Notes: generated from the sequence alone by a model not told the origin. Shown: positions 1 to 6,528, counted from the first letter of the stretch. The stretch is 10,578 bases of DNA from a bacterium (GCA_030431355.1 JAUIJG010000167.1:1-10578); one strand, 5' to 3'. Translations and numbers: made by a program.

Positions 1-863
1 AGGGAGTTGATCGCTTTTGATTCCATCGGCACGGGAAGCACCATGAATTGCTTGTCGATAAAGCTGGCTTTCTCATTGGAATAGACTATGTCTTTCTCTG
101 CTTTTTCTGCCAGTCTGATGTATTTTAGGGCTTCAGCATAATCTCCGCGTTCTTTATATATTTGAGACAGGTAGAAATAGGTGATGCCGTTGCTGCCGAT
201 GTATCCCTGGGACTTAACCCTGGCTGAAAGATCCAGACTTTTTAGGAACATCTGTTCTGCTTTCTTGGGATCATTTTGTTTTAGGTAGACTCTGCCTTTT
301 AATTCGTAGACTCTTATCAATCCTGCGAAAGTATCAGACCTCGTCTTGATCAGGCTATTCTCCAGCTTGTCCAGATCCTTTTCTGCCTGGCTGAAGTTGC
401 CGGTGTCGTACTCGGACTGCGCAAGCATTATCAGGGCGTCTTCGCTGGCGGTGACCATTTTGTTCTTGTCGGCAAGGTTCACAAATACCCTGCAGTCTCT
501 TTTGAAACCTTCTTGATTGCCGATATCGACAAAGATGCCTCCTCGTTGCTTGTGCAAAAACATTTTCACCGTATGTGGGGCTTTGTTCTCTTCGGCCACG
601 GTGATGGCTCTTCCCAGATCTTTGATCGCGGTGGTGACGTCATTTGTTCTGTAAGCATCTTTAGCCGCTTTTTCGTAGGCTGTCCAGGGTCCTTTTGGAT
701 CGGAGAACCCACCCACTCCCATTACCTTTCCGCCTTCCGCGTATCTGGTTGGTAGTTTCCCTGAGAATTTTAATAGGATGATCGTGCTTATGGCTATACC
801 CAGTACCAGTGTTACTGCCACCAGAACTATGGGTAGATAGCGCCTTTCGTTCTTTGATTTCAT
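1..863 (-). CDS. Membrane-anchored TPR protein, partial (3' end beyond left edge)
   Basis: The reading frame is open from an ATG at 863 down to the left edge, giving 287 residues with no stop. The N-terminus is a charged stretch (MKSKNERR) followed by a hydrophobic segment at about residues 9-32 (PIVLVAVTLVLGIAISTIIL). No clear signal-peptidase site follows, so I infer a single N-terminal membrane anchor with the rest outside the cytoplasm. From about residue 60 the chain is helical, with TPR-like units such as YEKAAKDAYRTNDVTTAI, AQSEYDTGNFSQAEKDL, GRVYLKQNDPKKAEQMF and LSQIYKERGDYAEALKYI. These suggest a protein-protein interaction scaffold; no catalytic domain is visible in the part present. 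It is the third gene of a minus-strand run, starting 40 bp after the stop of the 208-residue TPR gene, so co-transcription is likely. The ribosome binding site is weak. Function is unknown. Confidence 0.8.
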   Translation of the reverse strand, partial: MKSKNERRYLPIVLVAVTLVLGIAISTIILLKFSGKLPTRYAEGGKVMGVGGFSDPKGPWTAYEKAAKDAYRTNDVTTAIKDLGRAITVAEENKAPHTVKMFLHKQRGGIFVDIGNQEGFKRDCRVFVNLADKNKMVTASEDALIMLAQSEYDTGNFSQAEKDLDKLENSLIKTRSDTFAGLIRVYELKGRVYLKQNDPKKAEQMFLKSLDLSARVKSQGYIGSNGITYFYLSQIYKERGDYAEALKYIRLAEKAEKDIVYSNEKASFIDKQFMVLPVPMESKAINS

Positions 864-903
864 TCCGCTATTCTACCCTATTCCAGTTTGTTAGAGGACT
901 GCC

Positions 904-1530
904 TTACCAGTCGTTGTCATCATCCTCCTGGGCAGCCAGCGCTTTCTGTCTTGCTTCGAGTTTTTTGCGATAGGCGGCTTGTTTGGCTTCGTAGATTTTG
1001 CGGCGTTCTATAGAAGCTACATATTTAGCCGTGTCTTCGTATTGTTTTTTGTATTCGCCTCCCAGAGAGACTGCTTTTCTGAAGTGTGTCAGGGCGGCGT
1101 TGAAATCCTTGAGTTTTATGGAGACAGTGCCTAGTGTGCCTTCTATCTCTGCTTTGGTAGGATCCAGTTTCGCCGCTTTGAGAAGTGGTGCTCTGGCGGC
1201 ACTGTAGTTGCCTACTTGCGCCAGATAGCGCCCGTATTCATAGTGGAGCGCCGAGTCCCCGGGCTTTAATTTTGTCATTATCGCGAACTCTTTGAGAGTA
1301 TCGGCTTTTTGATGCTTTGCCAGGTATATGTTCAGTAGAGTTCGGTGGATGGCAATCTTTCTCTTGTTGATCTCGGCTTCGCTCAAGGGAGCCGCCTGGG
1401 CGGGCTCGGTTGCAGTGGGCAAGAGAAATAGCACAATTGCTAACCAGAGGAGGACTCGGGTACAGTTGTGCAGAGAGACAGGCAAGGTTTGTGGCGGGAA
1501 TACCTGTCTTCTCGAAGTTAAACGGATCAT
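904..1530 (-). CDS. Exported TPR-repeat protein, 208 aa
   Basis: The N-terminus reads as a Sec signal peptide with an unusually long n-region of about 25 residues, a hydrophobic core at about 26-38 (VLLWLAIVLFLLP) and an AQA-type cleavage site near residue 46. The mature part contains two to three TPR-like units between about residues 58 and 158: LLNIYLAKHQKADTLKEF, YEYGRYLAQVGNYSAARAPL and GTVSIKLKDFNAALTHF. A basic, probably coiled helix follows (about 165-200), and the tail is acidic (EDDDNDW). No enzymatic motif is visible, so the inferred role is a periplasmic or cell-surface adaptor. An AAAGG stretch about 10 nt before the ATG is the only ribosome binding site candidate. The gene lies 73 bp downstream of another exported TPR gene and 40 bp upstream of a third, as in one operon. 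Confidence 0.85.
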   Translation of the reverse strand: MIRLTSRRQVFPPQTLPVSLHNCTRVLLWLAIVLFLLPTATEPAQAAPLSEAEINKRKIAIHRTLLNIYLAKHQKADTLKEFAIMTKLKPGDSALHYEYGRYLAQVGNYSAARAPLLKAAKLDPTKAEIEGTLGTVSIKLKDFNAALTHFRKAVSLGGEYKKQYEDTAKYVASIERRKIYEAKQAAYRKKLEARQKALAAQEDDDNDW

Positions 1531-1603
1531 TTTTGATGTACCTTTTGACTTTGTGATAGCTAGGGGGAATTTTTGTCCGGCTGTGCACTGCTTTCTGGAG
1601 CAA

Positions 1604-2644
1604 TCACGACTGTCCTCTATGCTGTTGCTTTATGTTCAAGATTTTGTCTATGTTGTTTTCAGTAAAGGGAATGCGTCCCCAGGAACCGTGATAGGACTCG
1701 AACATCCGTTCGACCGGCACCGCGTTCTGGATGAAGATAATCCAGTCGCTGCCCTTTTTCGGCATCATCTTTTTGGGGTCAAACTTCCAGCCTTTCGGTT
1801 TAGGTTTGCTGGTCTTGTCATGAAATTCGTATCTCAAGGGTAGTGTCGGATTCAGTGGCGGACCCTTCAATATCTTTTTGATTCTAAATATAGCCTTGGG
1901 AGGATTGTAGAAGGTCGTCATGCCGTCGCCTTGCTCGTATTTTTTGTAGGAGGCTATTAGGACACATTCTGACTTTTCGTAGGCTGTTTCAAGATTTAGG
2001 TCCACGTTCGAAGTGTGAGGATGGTACTGCTCTTCCGGGATAAGCGGGGGCGGCTTGACCGGTTCGATTGGACTTTTGTCAATCGGCTTCACTATGGGGC
2101 CTACTACCGGTGTGTGCTTTATGATACTTTTTCTATAGAGCTTTCGCAGTTGTTTCTCAATGATGGGCGGTTCGCTGATGCGGGCTAAAGCGAGTTTCAT
2201 CGCCTCTTCCGCTTCATCATATCTGTTCAGATGATAGAGGCATTCGCCATACTCTTGAGACATTTTGTCCTTGTATTTTGGCGCGTGAAGAAAGAGTTGA
2301 TTCAGCGCTCCGCCCACCTCTTGCCATTGACCCATTTTGCGACTGGATTCGTAGATTCCGAAGTAGAAGTCGTCTTCGTCCGGTTGCATGCCGATGAGAA
2401 GTTTGTACTTGCCCTGGGCAAGGGCAAAATTGTTTTGCTTCATGGCCACGGCTGCTTCCCTGGCTTCTCGGGCTACGGCTATGGATCCGTACATGCCGAC
2501 TTCGTCAGAGACGGAGGCACCATGGGTGGTGGATGTGGGGGATATAAAAATCAGAAGAACGAGAAAGGATGCCGGTGTTAGTTTGAATAGAAAACGCGCA
2601 CAGGAAGGTGATCCCGGTGAACGAGTCCACGGAAAAATTGACAT
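1604..2644 (-). CDS. Exported TPR protein with proline-rich linker and unidentified C-terminal domain, 346 aa
   Basis: A signal peptide is visible: basic residues, then a hydrophobic core at about 23-35 (TPASFLVLLIFIS) and a probable cleavage around HGA/S at residue 43. TPR-like helices occupy about residues 55-170 (AMKQNNFALAQGKYKLLI, GECLYHLNRYDEAEEAMKLA). Residues 178-205 form a proline-rich linker (PVVGPIVKPIDKSPIEP). The C-terminal part, about 215-340, looks like a separate beta-rich domain: a start resembling SECVLIASYKKYEQ, then FRIKKILKGP, then GSDWIIFIQ, and a closing GSWGRIPF. This order (variable strand, 'LKG', 'G-x-x-W/Y-hydrophobic-F') recalls small OB-like domains of exported proteins, but that is resemblance only. 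The start is supported by AGGAG 10 nt upstream. It is the first gene of the minus-strand TPR run. Function is unknown. Confidence 0.85.
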   Translation of the reverse strand: MSIFPWTRSPGSPSCARFLFKLTPASFLVLLIFISPTSTTHGASVSDEVGMYGSIAVAREAREAAVAMKQNNFALAQGKYKLLIGMQPDEDDFYFGIYESSRKMGQWQEVGGALNQLFLHAPKYKDKMSQEYGECLYHLNRYDEAEEAMKLALARISEPPIIEKQLRKLYRKSIIKHTPVVGPIVKPIDKSPIEPVKPPPLIPEEQYHPHTSNVDLNLETAYEKSECVLIASYKKYEQGDGMTTFYNPPKAIFRIKKILKGPPLNPTLPLRYEFHDKTSKPKPKGWKFDPKKMMPKKGSDWIIFIQNAVPVERMFESYHGSWGRIPFTENNIDKILNIKQQHRGQS

Positions 2645-2646
2645 AG

Positions 2647-2664
2647 GTGGTTAGCTCCTACCAC
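2647..2664 (-). promoter_or_regulatory. Small hairpin holding the ribosome binding site of the 346-aa TPR gene
   Basis: On the minus strand, GTGGT and ACCAC form a 5-bp inverted repeat with an 8-nt loop that contains the AGGAG ribosome binding site. The start codon follows at 2644. Such a short stem is marginal, and a regulatory role is only a possibility. Confidence 0.3.
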
Positions 2665-2855
2665 GGCCCTGGGGAACTAGGTGAATTTGTGCCTACCTAC
2701 CTATTACCATTGTGCACATTTGACAAAGATTCGGGGGTTTTCAAGATTAAATTTGCCGGAGTTGTTGCAAAGCGTTTCGTCTTGGAGTGTACCGGCAGAG
2801 CATCTTCAGGGTTTTACCCGGGGTCGCTTACTCAGATCCGAAGCAAGGAGAGGGT

Positions 2856-2884
2856 TTGAAATTAATGCTGATAGAGTACATAAT
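2856..2884 (+). promoter_or_regulatory. Sigma70-like promoter for the 150-aa TPR gene
   Basis: TTGAAA (2856-2861, 5 of 6 to consensus) is separated by exactly 17 bp from CATAAT (2879-2884, 5 of 6). Transcription would begin near 2891, leaving a leader of about 60 nt before the ATG at 2950. Its position in a divergent gap, right upstream of a gene, supports the call; it has not been tested. Confidence 0.6.
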
Positions 2885-2949
2885 TCTCTGTCGGAGTCTC
2901 TGTTATGCGTAGTAATTGATCTGTACTTTCGGATGGTGAAAAGAGATAA

Positions 2950-3402
2950 ATGAGCATAGCTCTAAGTGATTTAGAAGATCAGGCCAGGCAGGCAGCCGAC
3001 AGGGGCCGCTACACGAAGGCCAAGGAGCTATACATAGAACTTTTAGACCGGGAGCCGAACTGGGAAAAGGGCGCAGGCGACTATGAGCTTGCCCTGGTTC
3101 ATAAGCAGCTTGATGAGATCGATGATGCTATTTGCCGTTATCGTTCCGCCATTGAACAGCAGCAGCAAAATCAAATGTTCCGGCAGAGTTTAGTGGAGTT
3201 TTTATTCGAGCAGAAGCTCTATGATGAATGCTTTACCACCATCGTCGAACTGGCGGAGTACAACGCTAAGGCTAATGCCGACTGTATGGATGATGTGTTC
3301 TATCAGTATTTGCTAAAGATAGGCAATGCCTGGAACATTAGCGCCAAAGAGATTCAATCGATGGTGAGAGAGCGTGTGCCCGGCTTTAATTTGTTTGACT
3401 GA
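2950..3402 (+). CDS. Small cytoplasmic TPR protein, 150 aa
   Basis: There is no signal peptide or membrane segment, unlike the TPR proteins on the opposite strand, so this one should stay in the cytoplasm. TPR-like units are visible at about residues 8-37 (ARQAADRGRYTKAKELYIEL), 44-73 (YELALVHKQLDEIDDAICRY) and 78-105 (SLVEFLFEQKLYDECFTTI). The C-terminus is a further amphipathic helix region ending in PGFNLFD. A GAAAAGAG ribosome binding site lies about 5 nt before the ATG. A good promoter lies upstream, and the promoter of the methionine salvage operon begins inside its stop region. It is therefore probably a monocistronic gene, perhaps with some read-through. The partner is unknown. Confidence 0.85.
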   Translation: MSIALSDLEDQARQAADRGRYTKAKELYIELLDREPNWEKGAGDYELALVHKQLDEIDDAICRYRSAIEQQQQNQMFRQSLVEFLFEQKLYDECFTTIVELAEYNAKANADCMDDVFYQYLLKIGNAWNISAKEIQSMVRERVPGFNLFD

Positions 3403-3422
3403 GCCCGACTCCTTTTTACAAT
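3395..3422 (+). promoter_or_regulatory. Sigma70-like promoter of the mtnBDC operon
   Basis: TTGACT (3395-3400, 5 of 6 to consensus) and TACAAT (3417-3422, 5 of 6) are separated by 16 bp. The -35 element overlaps the last codons and the stop of the preceding TPR gene. The start site would be near 3429, giving a leader of about 60 nt to mtnB. That leader is too short for a SAM riboswitch and shows no such fold by eye. A second possible -10, TATACT, lies at 3459-3464 without a good -35. Confidence 0.6.
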
Positions 3423-3490
3423 AGGGCAGACTGTATATCCACCAGCCTCCCGGTCCTGTATACTGTTGTCCCCCACGGAGAGGAGAGGCG

Positions 3491-4159
3491 ATGACTCTTG
3501 CATTGGGTCCAGCCCTGGAGAAGGTGCCTGGTCTGGAAGCCCGCATCAATGAGGCGGCTGACAGTCTTATAGCGCTTGGTAAGTTTTACCATCAACGTGG
3601 CTGGTGTATGGGCACCAGCGGCAACTTCAGCGTGGTGCTGTGCAGGGACCCATTTTTGATGATGGTAACCGCCAGTGGGAAGGATAAGTCCTCTCTGGGG
3701 CGGGAAGATTTTGCCATCGTCGACGAAAGGGGCAACGCTCTGGAAGGGTCGCCGAAGCCGTCTGCGGAGACTTTGCTGCATGTGACGGCCGCGGATAAGG
3801 TATCTGCCGGTGCTGTTCTTCATACCCATTCGGTCTGGTCTACGGTGCTTTCCGAGTTGCATGGCGACAGTGGCTATTTGGATATTGAAGGCTTCGAGAT
3901 GCTTAAAGGGCTCTCCGGTATCAAGACCCATGAGACCAGAGTGCGGATTCCAATTTTTGAAAACGCGCAGGATATGGTCGAATTCTCTCAGGTGGTATCA
4001 CAGAGGTTTGAAAGTGATACTGATACCATGAGACACTCTTACATGATTCGCAAACATGGTATGCATTGCTGGGGAAAAGACCTTGCAGAGGCGAAGCGCC
4101 ACGTAGAGATAATGGAGTTCCTGCTGGAAGCAGTCGGTAGATTGGAGGGCATGAAGTAA
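3491..4159 (+). CDS. mtnB: Methylthioribulose-1-phosphate dehydratase (MtnB)
   Basis: MtnB is a cytoplasmic class II aldolase-fold enzyme that removes water from 5-methylthioribulose-1-phosphate to give 2,3-diketo-5-methylthiopentyl-1-phosphate. The 222-residue chain has the family's motifs in order: MGTSGNFS (40-47, phosphate/substrate loop), TASGKDKSSLG (60-70), KPSAETLLH (89-97), HTHS (111-114), GFEMLKG (134-140) and RKHGMHCWG (187-195). By comparison with known MtnB/APIP enzymes, H111, H113 and H189 should bind Zn and E137 should be the catalytic acid/base; all are present. A strong purine-rich ribosome binding site (GGAGAGGAGAGG, 3477-3488) fixes the start. Its stop overlaps the start of mtnD by 1 nt (TAATG), so translation is probably coupled. 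Other class II aldolases are less likely because the next two genes are also methionine salvage genes. Confidence 0.95.
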   Translation: MTLALGPALEKVPGLEARINEAADSLIALGKFYHQRGWCMGTSGNFSVVLCRDPFLMMVTASGKDKSSLGREDFAIVDERGNALEGSPKPSAETLLHVTAADKVSAGAVLHTHSVWSTVLSELHGDSGYLDIEGFEMLKGLSGIKTHETRVRIPIFENAQDMVEFSQVVSQRFESDTDTMRHSYMIRKHGMHCWGKDLAEAKRHVEIMEFLLEAVGRLEGMK

Positions 4160-4734
4160 TGGCGGTGGTATCAATACCGGATGAGAAAAGAGAGATTACT
4201 GATCCAGAAGAGATAGGACGCTTTCTGGAGCCTTATGGAATCTGGTATGAGCAGTGGGATGTGTCCGGAAGGCTTAAAGAAGGCGCCAGGCATGAAGATA
4301 TACTCTCGGAGTATTCCGACGAGATCGAGCGCTTAAATAAGCGAGGCGGTTTTGTTACCGCTGATGTTATCGATGTTAATCCTGACACTCCTGGACTGGA
4401 CGCCATGCTGGACAAGTTCAAAGTGGAACATACCCACGATGAAGACGAAGTTCGTTTTGTCGTGGACGGTAGTGGTGTCTTTCATGTCAATCCGGTATCA
4501 AATCCGGTGTTCGCTGTGGAGATGCACAGCGGTGATCTGATCAATGTCCCCCGGGGAACCAGGCACTGGTTTAATCTGTGCGGTGACAAGACAATTAAGA
4601 CCATCCGTCTCTTTCAAGATCCCTCCGGCTGGACTCCCCATTACCTGGAAAACTCGGCCCACTCTAAATATGAACCCTTGTGCTTTGGCCCCTCTTACCT
4701 GCCTGGCGTATTGGCAAAAGGAGAAAAGAGATAA
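4159..4734 (+). CDS. mtnD: Acireductone dioxygenase (MtnD/ARD)
   Basis: This cupin-fold metalloenzyme oxidises the acireductone 1,2-dihydroxy-3-keto-5-methylthiopentene. With Fe(II) it yields formate and 4-methylthio-2-oxobutanoate, the keto acid of methionine; with Ni(II) it gives the off-pathway products methylthiopropionate, formate and CO. The chain of 191 residues is typical. The metal ligands are visible as H91-x-H93-x3-E97 (HTHDEDEVRF) and H136 in PRGTRHWF. Other family landmarks are the N-terminal GIWYEQW (27-33), VDGSGVFHV (102-110) and RLFQDPSGW (150-158). The ATG overlaps the mtnB stop by 1 nt, with GGAGGG about 9 nt upstream. Which metal is used in vivo cannot be read from the sequence. 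Confidence 0.96.
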   Translation: MAVVSIPDEKREITDPEEIGRFLEPYGIWYEQWDVSGRLKEGARHEDILSEYSDEIERLNKRGGFVTADVIDVNPDTPGLDAMLDKFKVEHTHDEDEVRFVVDGSGVFHVNPVSNPVFAVEMHSGDLINVPRGTRHWFNLCGDKTIKTIRLFQDPSGWTPHYLENSAHSKYEPLCFGPSYLPGVLAKGEKR

Positions 4735-5465
4735 TGGATCTTTCCACCAGGCTGATTCTGCTCGATATTGAAGGCACCACATCTTCGGTCTCCTATGTAT
4801 TCGAGGTGATGTACCCTTTCGCCAAAGAGAAACTGCCGGAGTTTCTGGAAAAGAACTGGGATAGCGAGAGAGTACAAGCTGGCTGCAATCAACTTGCAAA
4901 AGACGTCGGCGCTGGTGGTATTGATGCCTGGGGAGATGATCCTGTCGTCAGGCGTACCCGGGTTGTGGAAGAAGCAAATAAGTTAATAGACAATGACGTT
5001 AAAGCAACAGGATTGAAAGAGTTGCAAGGGCTAATCTGGGCAGAGGGCTATGAAGCTGGGGAGTTAAAATCCCATCTCTACCCCGATGTGGTGCCGGCTT
5101 TGCGCAAGTGGAAAGAGGAAGGTCTGGAGATCAGCATTTTTTCTTCCGGCAGCATCAAAGCCCAGAAAGTGTTTTTTAAACACACCGAATGCGGTGATCT
5201 GAGCGATTGTCTCTCCGGGCATTATGATACTACCACCGGCCCTAAGAAGGAGGCTCAAAGCTATAATTTAATAAGCTCCGATTTTGGGGTGGAGCCTTCC
5301 CGGGTCGTGTTTTTGAGCGACGTAGTGGCCGAGCTTGATGCCGCAAGAGATGCGGGGATGAAAACGATACTGGTGAAGCGGCCTGGAAACAAACCCGTGA
5401 ATGATCCCAATGGACACGCAGCCATTGAGAGTTTTGACCAGCTCAAGTTCTCCCTGGCGGTTTGA
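4734..5465 (+). CDS. mtnC: Enolase-phosphatase E1 (MtnC)
   Basis: MtnC is a bifunctional HAD-superfamily enzyme. It enolises 2,3-diketo-5-methylthiopentyl-1-phosphate and then dephosphorylates it to the acireductone used by MtnD. The chain has 243 residues. HAD motif I is DIEGTT (D11 nucleophile, E13), typical of E1 enzymes rather than the usual DxD. Motif II is IFSSGS (135-140), the motif III lysine is K171 or K172 in GPKKEAQ, and motif IV is FLSDVVAELDAA (193-204, D196). An upstream in-frame ATG at 4680 would add 18 residues inside mtnD. I choose 4734 because it overlaps the mtnD stop as TAATG, has AAGGAG 10 nt upstream, and puts the DIEGT motif at the usual distance from the N-terminus. 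It is the last gene of the operon; no clear terminator follows. Confidence 0.95.
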   Translation: MDLSTRLILLDIEGTTSSVSYVFEVMYPFAKEKLPEFLEKNWDSERVQAGCNQLAKDVGAGGIDAWGDDPVVRRTRVVEEANKLIDNDVKATGLKELQGLIWAEGYEAGELKSHLYPDVVPALRKWKEEGLEISIFSSGSIKAQKVFFKHTECGDLSDCLSGHYDTTTGPKKEAQSYNLISSDFGVEPSRVVFLSDVVAELDAARDAGMKTILVKRPGNKPVNDPNGHAAIESFDQLKFSLAV

Positions 5466-5588
5466 GTTTTCCCAATTAATAAGATAGAGATATCAGTTAA
5501 ATAGAGTTGTCCTTTCTTGGGAAGGGGAGTTTAAAAAGATTTGGCATGGGGTGATCTTTTTGTCCCTGGGTGTGCTAAATTAAACCGT

Positions 5589-5978
5589 ATGGTTAAACGA
5601 TATTCCGAGCAGCTAGATCGCACTTTTTTCGCTCTCTCCGATCCGACCAGAAGGGCGATAATCGGCAATCTTGCCGCCAAGGGGCCTTGTTCCGTGCTTG
5701 AATTGGCGGAACCTTTTTCCATGTCCCTTCCGGCTGTGTCTAAGCATCTCAAGCTGCTTGAGAACGCCAATTTGATTTCGCGGGAACGTCGTGGTCGGGT
5801 GCACTATCTGGCGCTCTGTCCGGACCCCATGGAGGAGGCAAATGACTGGTTGGCTGAGTACAGCCGCTTTTGGAACAGTCAGCTGGATTCCCTTGAAAAG
5901 TTTTTGGCCCAGGGACAAGAGGAGCCTGGAGAAGATGCTAAAGATGATATTGATGGAGGTTCCATAAATGAAAACTGA
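5589..5978 (+). CDS. ArsR-family winged-helix repressor
   Basis: The 129-residue protein begins with the family signature LDRTFFALSDPTRRAII (9-25). A helix-turn-helix follows at about 36-64 (VLELAEPFSMSLPAVSKHLKLLENANLI) and a wing at 64-76 (SRERRGRVHYLAL). The helix after the wing ends in an acidic tail. The metal-binding CxC of the classic ArsR/SmtB helix is missing; the only cysteines are C34 and C77. A metal sensor of that type is therefore unlikely, and it belongs with the ArsR proteins commonly paired with SRPBCC proteins. The start at 5589 matches usual family N-termini but has no ribosome binding site. An in-frame TTG at 5541, 11 nt after AGGGGAG, would add 16 residues. The 3' end overlaps the SRPBCC gene by 11 nt, so the two are surely co-transcribed. 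It probably represses this cassette. Confidence 0.9.
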   Translation: MVKRYSEQLDRTFFALSDPTRRAIIGNLAAKGPCSVLELAEPFSMSLPAVSKHLKLLENANLISRERRGRVHYLALCPDPMEEANDWLAEYSRFWNSQLDSLEKFLAQGQEEPGEDAKDDIDGGSINEN

Positions 5979-6429
5979 AGCGACCAGTACTCATAGTCTG
6001 AAGTTGAGTCGTTTGATCAAGGCGCCGGTTGAAAGGGTTTATAAAGCCTGGACTGAGCCTGAGCAGATGAAGCAGTGGTTCGGCTGTGCCGAAACCTGTG
6101 AAGTGGAGATCGAGCAGGACCTTCGCCAGGGCGGCGATTTTAGAATCAAGATGCATCTATCAAGCGGTGATATTTCTGAGGTTCATGGAACTTTTAAGGA
6201 AGTTCTACTTAACGAGCGCCTGGTGTTTACCTGGACTAATAACTTCCTTGAGTTTCCAGCCCGGGACACGCTGGTGGAGGTAGTATTTTTGCCCCGGGGC
6301 GAAGAGACCGAGGTCCGACTAACCCACACTAAATTCGCCACCGAGCATTCCGCGCAAGGTCACACCGTTGGCTGGGGTGCCGCCATGGACAAATTTGTCG
6401 GATTGTTCGAAATTTCATCGACAAAATAG
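5968..6429 (+). CDS. SRPBCC / AHSA1-like domain protein
   Basis: The 153-residue protein has the START-like helix-grip pattern of the AHSA1 (activator of Hsp90 ATPase homolog 1-like) family. Landmarks are KAPVERVYKAWTEPEQMKQWF (18-38), GGDFRIKM (55-62), HGTFKEVLLNERLVFTW (73-89), VEVVFLPRGEETEVRLTH (103-120) and a closing helix from HTVGWGAAMDKF. The family binds hydrophobic small molecules in a deep pocket, but the ligand of most bacterial members is unknown. Despite the name, Hsp90 activation should not be assumed. GGAGG 8 nt upstream supports the ATG, which lies inside the end of the ArsR gene. This ArsR-AHSA1 pairing is common in bacteria and suggests a stress- or xenobiotic-response role, which is inference. 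Confidence 0.9.
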   Translation: MKTEATSTHSLKLSRLIKAPVERVYKAWTEPEQMKQWFGCAETCEVEIEQDLRQGGDFRIKMHLSSGDISEVHGTFKEVLLNERLVFTWTNNFLEFPARDTLVEVVFLPRGEETEVRLTHTKFATEHSAQGHTVGWGAAMDKFVGLFEISSTK

Positions 6430-6438
6430 AAATAAGAG

Positions 6439-6477
6439 GCACTAATATTTTAATCGCATAAGTATTGAATATGGTGC
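6439..6477. repeat. Imperfect inverted repeat, candidate operator
   Basis: The left arm GCACTAATATT (6439-6449) and right arm AATATGGTGC (6468-6477) pair as GCAC-ATATT with one extra base in the left arm and one mismatch, across an 18-bp spacer. The right arm overlaps the -35 of the putative promoter of the next gene. This is where a repressor such as the ArsR protein encoded upstream could act. No U-tract follows, so it is not a terminator. Confidence 0.4.
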
Positions 6478-6492
6478 ACTAAAAGTTATGTT
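6465..6492 (+). promoter_or_regulatory. Putative promoter for the SnoaL-like and VOC genes
   Basis: TTGAAT (6465-6470, 4-5 of 6) and TATGTT (6487-6492, 4 of 6) are 16 bp apart in the 99-bp gap after the SRPBCC gene. The start site would be near 6499, about 30 nt before the ATG at 6529. It is moderate evidence only; the two genes may also be read from the ArsR promoter. Confidence 0.35.
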
Positions 6493-6528
6493 TTTGATTC
6501 GCGGAATTCATATGTAAGGAGAAATAAA

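Larger units (their letters stand above)
2645..2949. other. Divergent intergenic region (305 bp)
   Basis: This gap separates the minus-strand TPR operon from the plus-strand TPR gene. It holds a convincing plus-strand promoter near its right end and a small hairpin around the ribosome binding site of the minus-strand gene at its left end. I found no confident minus-strand promoter; TTTAAT on the minus strand at 2746-2751 is a possible -10 without a matching -35. The two short open frames in this gap lack ribosome binding sites and protein-like composition, so I do not call them genes. Confidence 0.7.

Noticed and set aside
1238..1603. Minus-strand open frame of 121 codons bridging the gap between two TPR genes
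   Set aside because: It is a different frame over the signal peptide and first TPRs of the 208-aa gene; the TPR frame is far more protein-like.
1328..1843. Plus-strand open frame of 171 codons
   Set aside because: It lies antisense across two minus-strand TPR genes with signal peptides and repeats, and its product has no domain-like pattern.
2681..2953. Plus-strand open frame of 90 codons ending at the TPR gene start (ATGA overlap)
   Set aside because: No ribosome binding site, no recognisable pattern, and the strong promoter at 2856-2884 lies inside it.
3423..3490. Possible SAM riboswitch ahead of the methionine salvage operon
   Set aside because: The leader is only about 60 nt and shows no multi-stem junction or terminator, so it cannot hold a known SAM riboswitch class.
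3416..3931. Minus-strand open frame of 171 codons
   Set aside because: It is antisense to mtnB, which has all its family motifs; also no ribosome binding site.
6504..6514. Adjacent EcoRI and NdeI sites (GAATTCATATG), as in cloning vectors
   Set aside because: They sit in a natural leader followed by a good ribosome binding site and a genuine gene at 6529; the flanks show no vector sequence.
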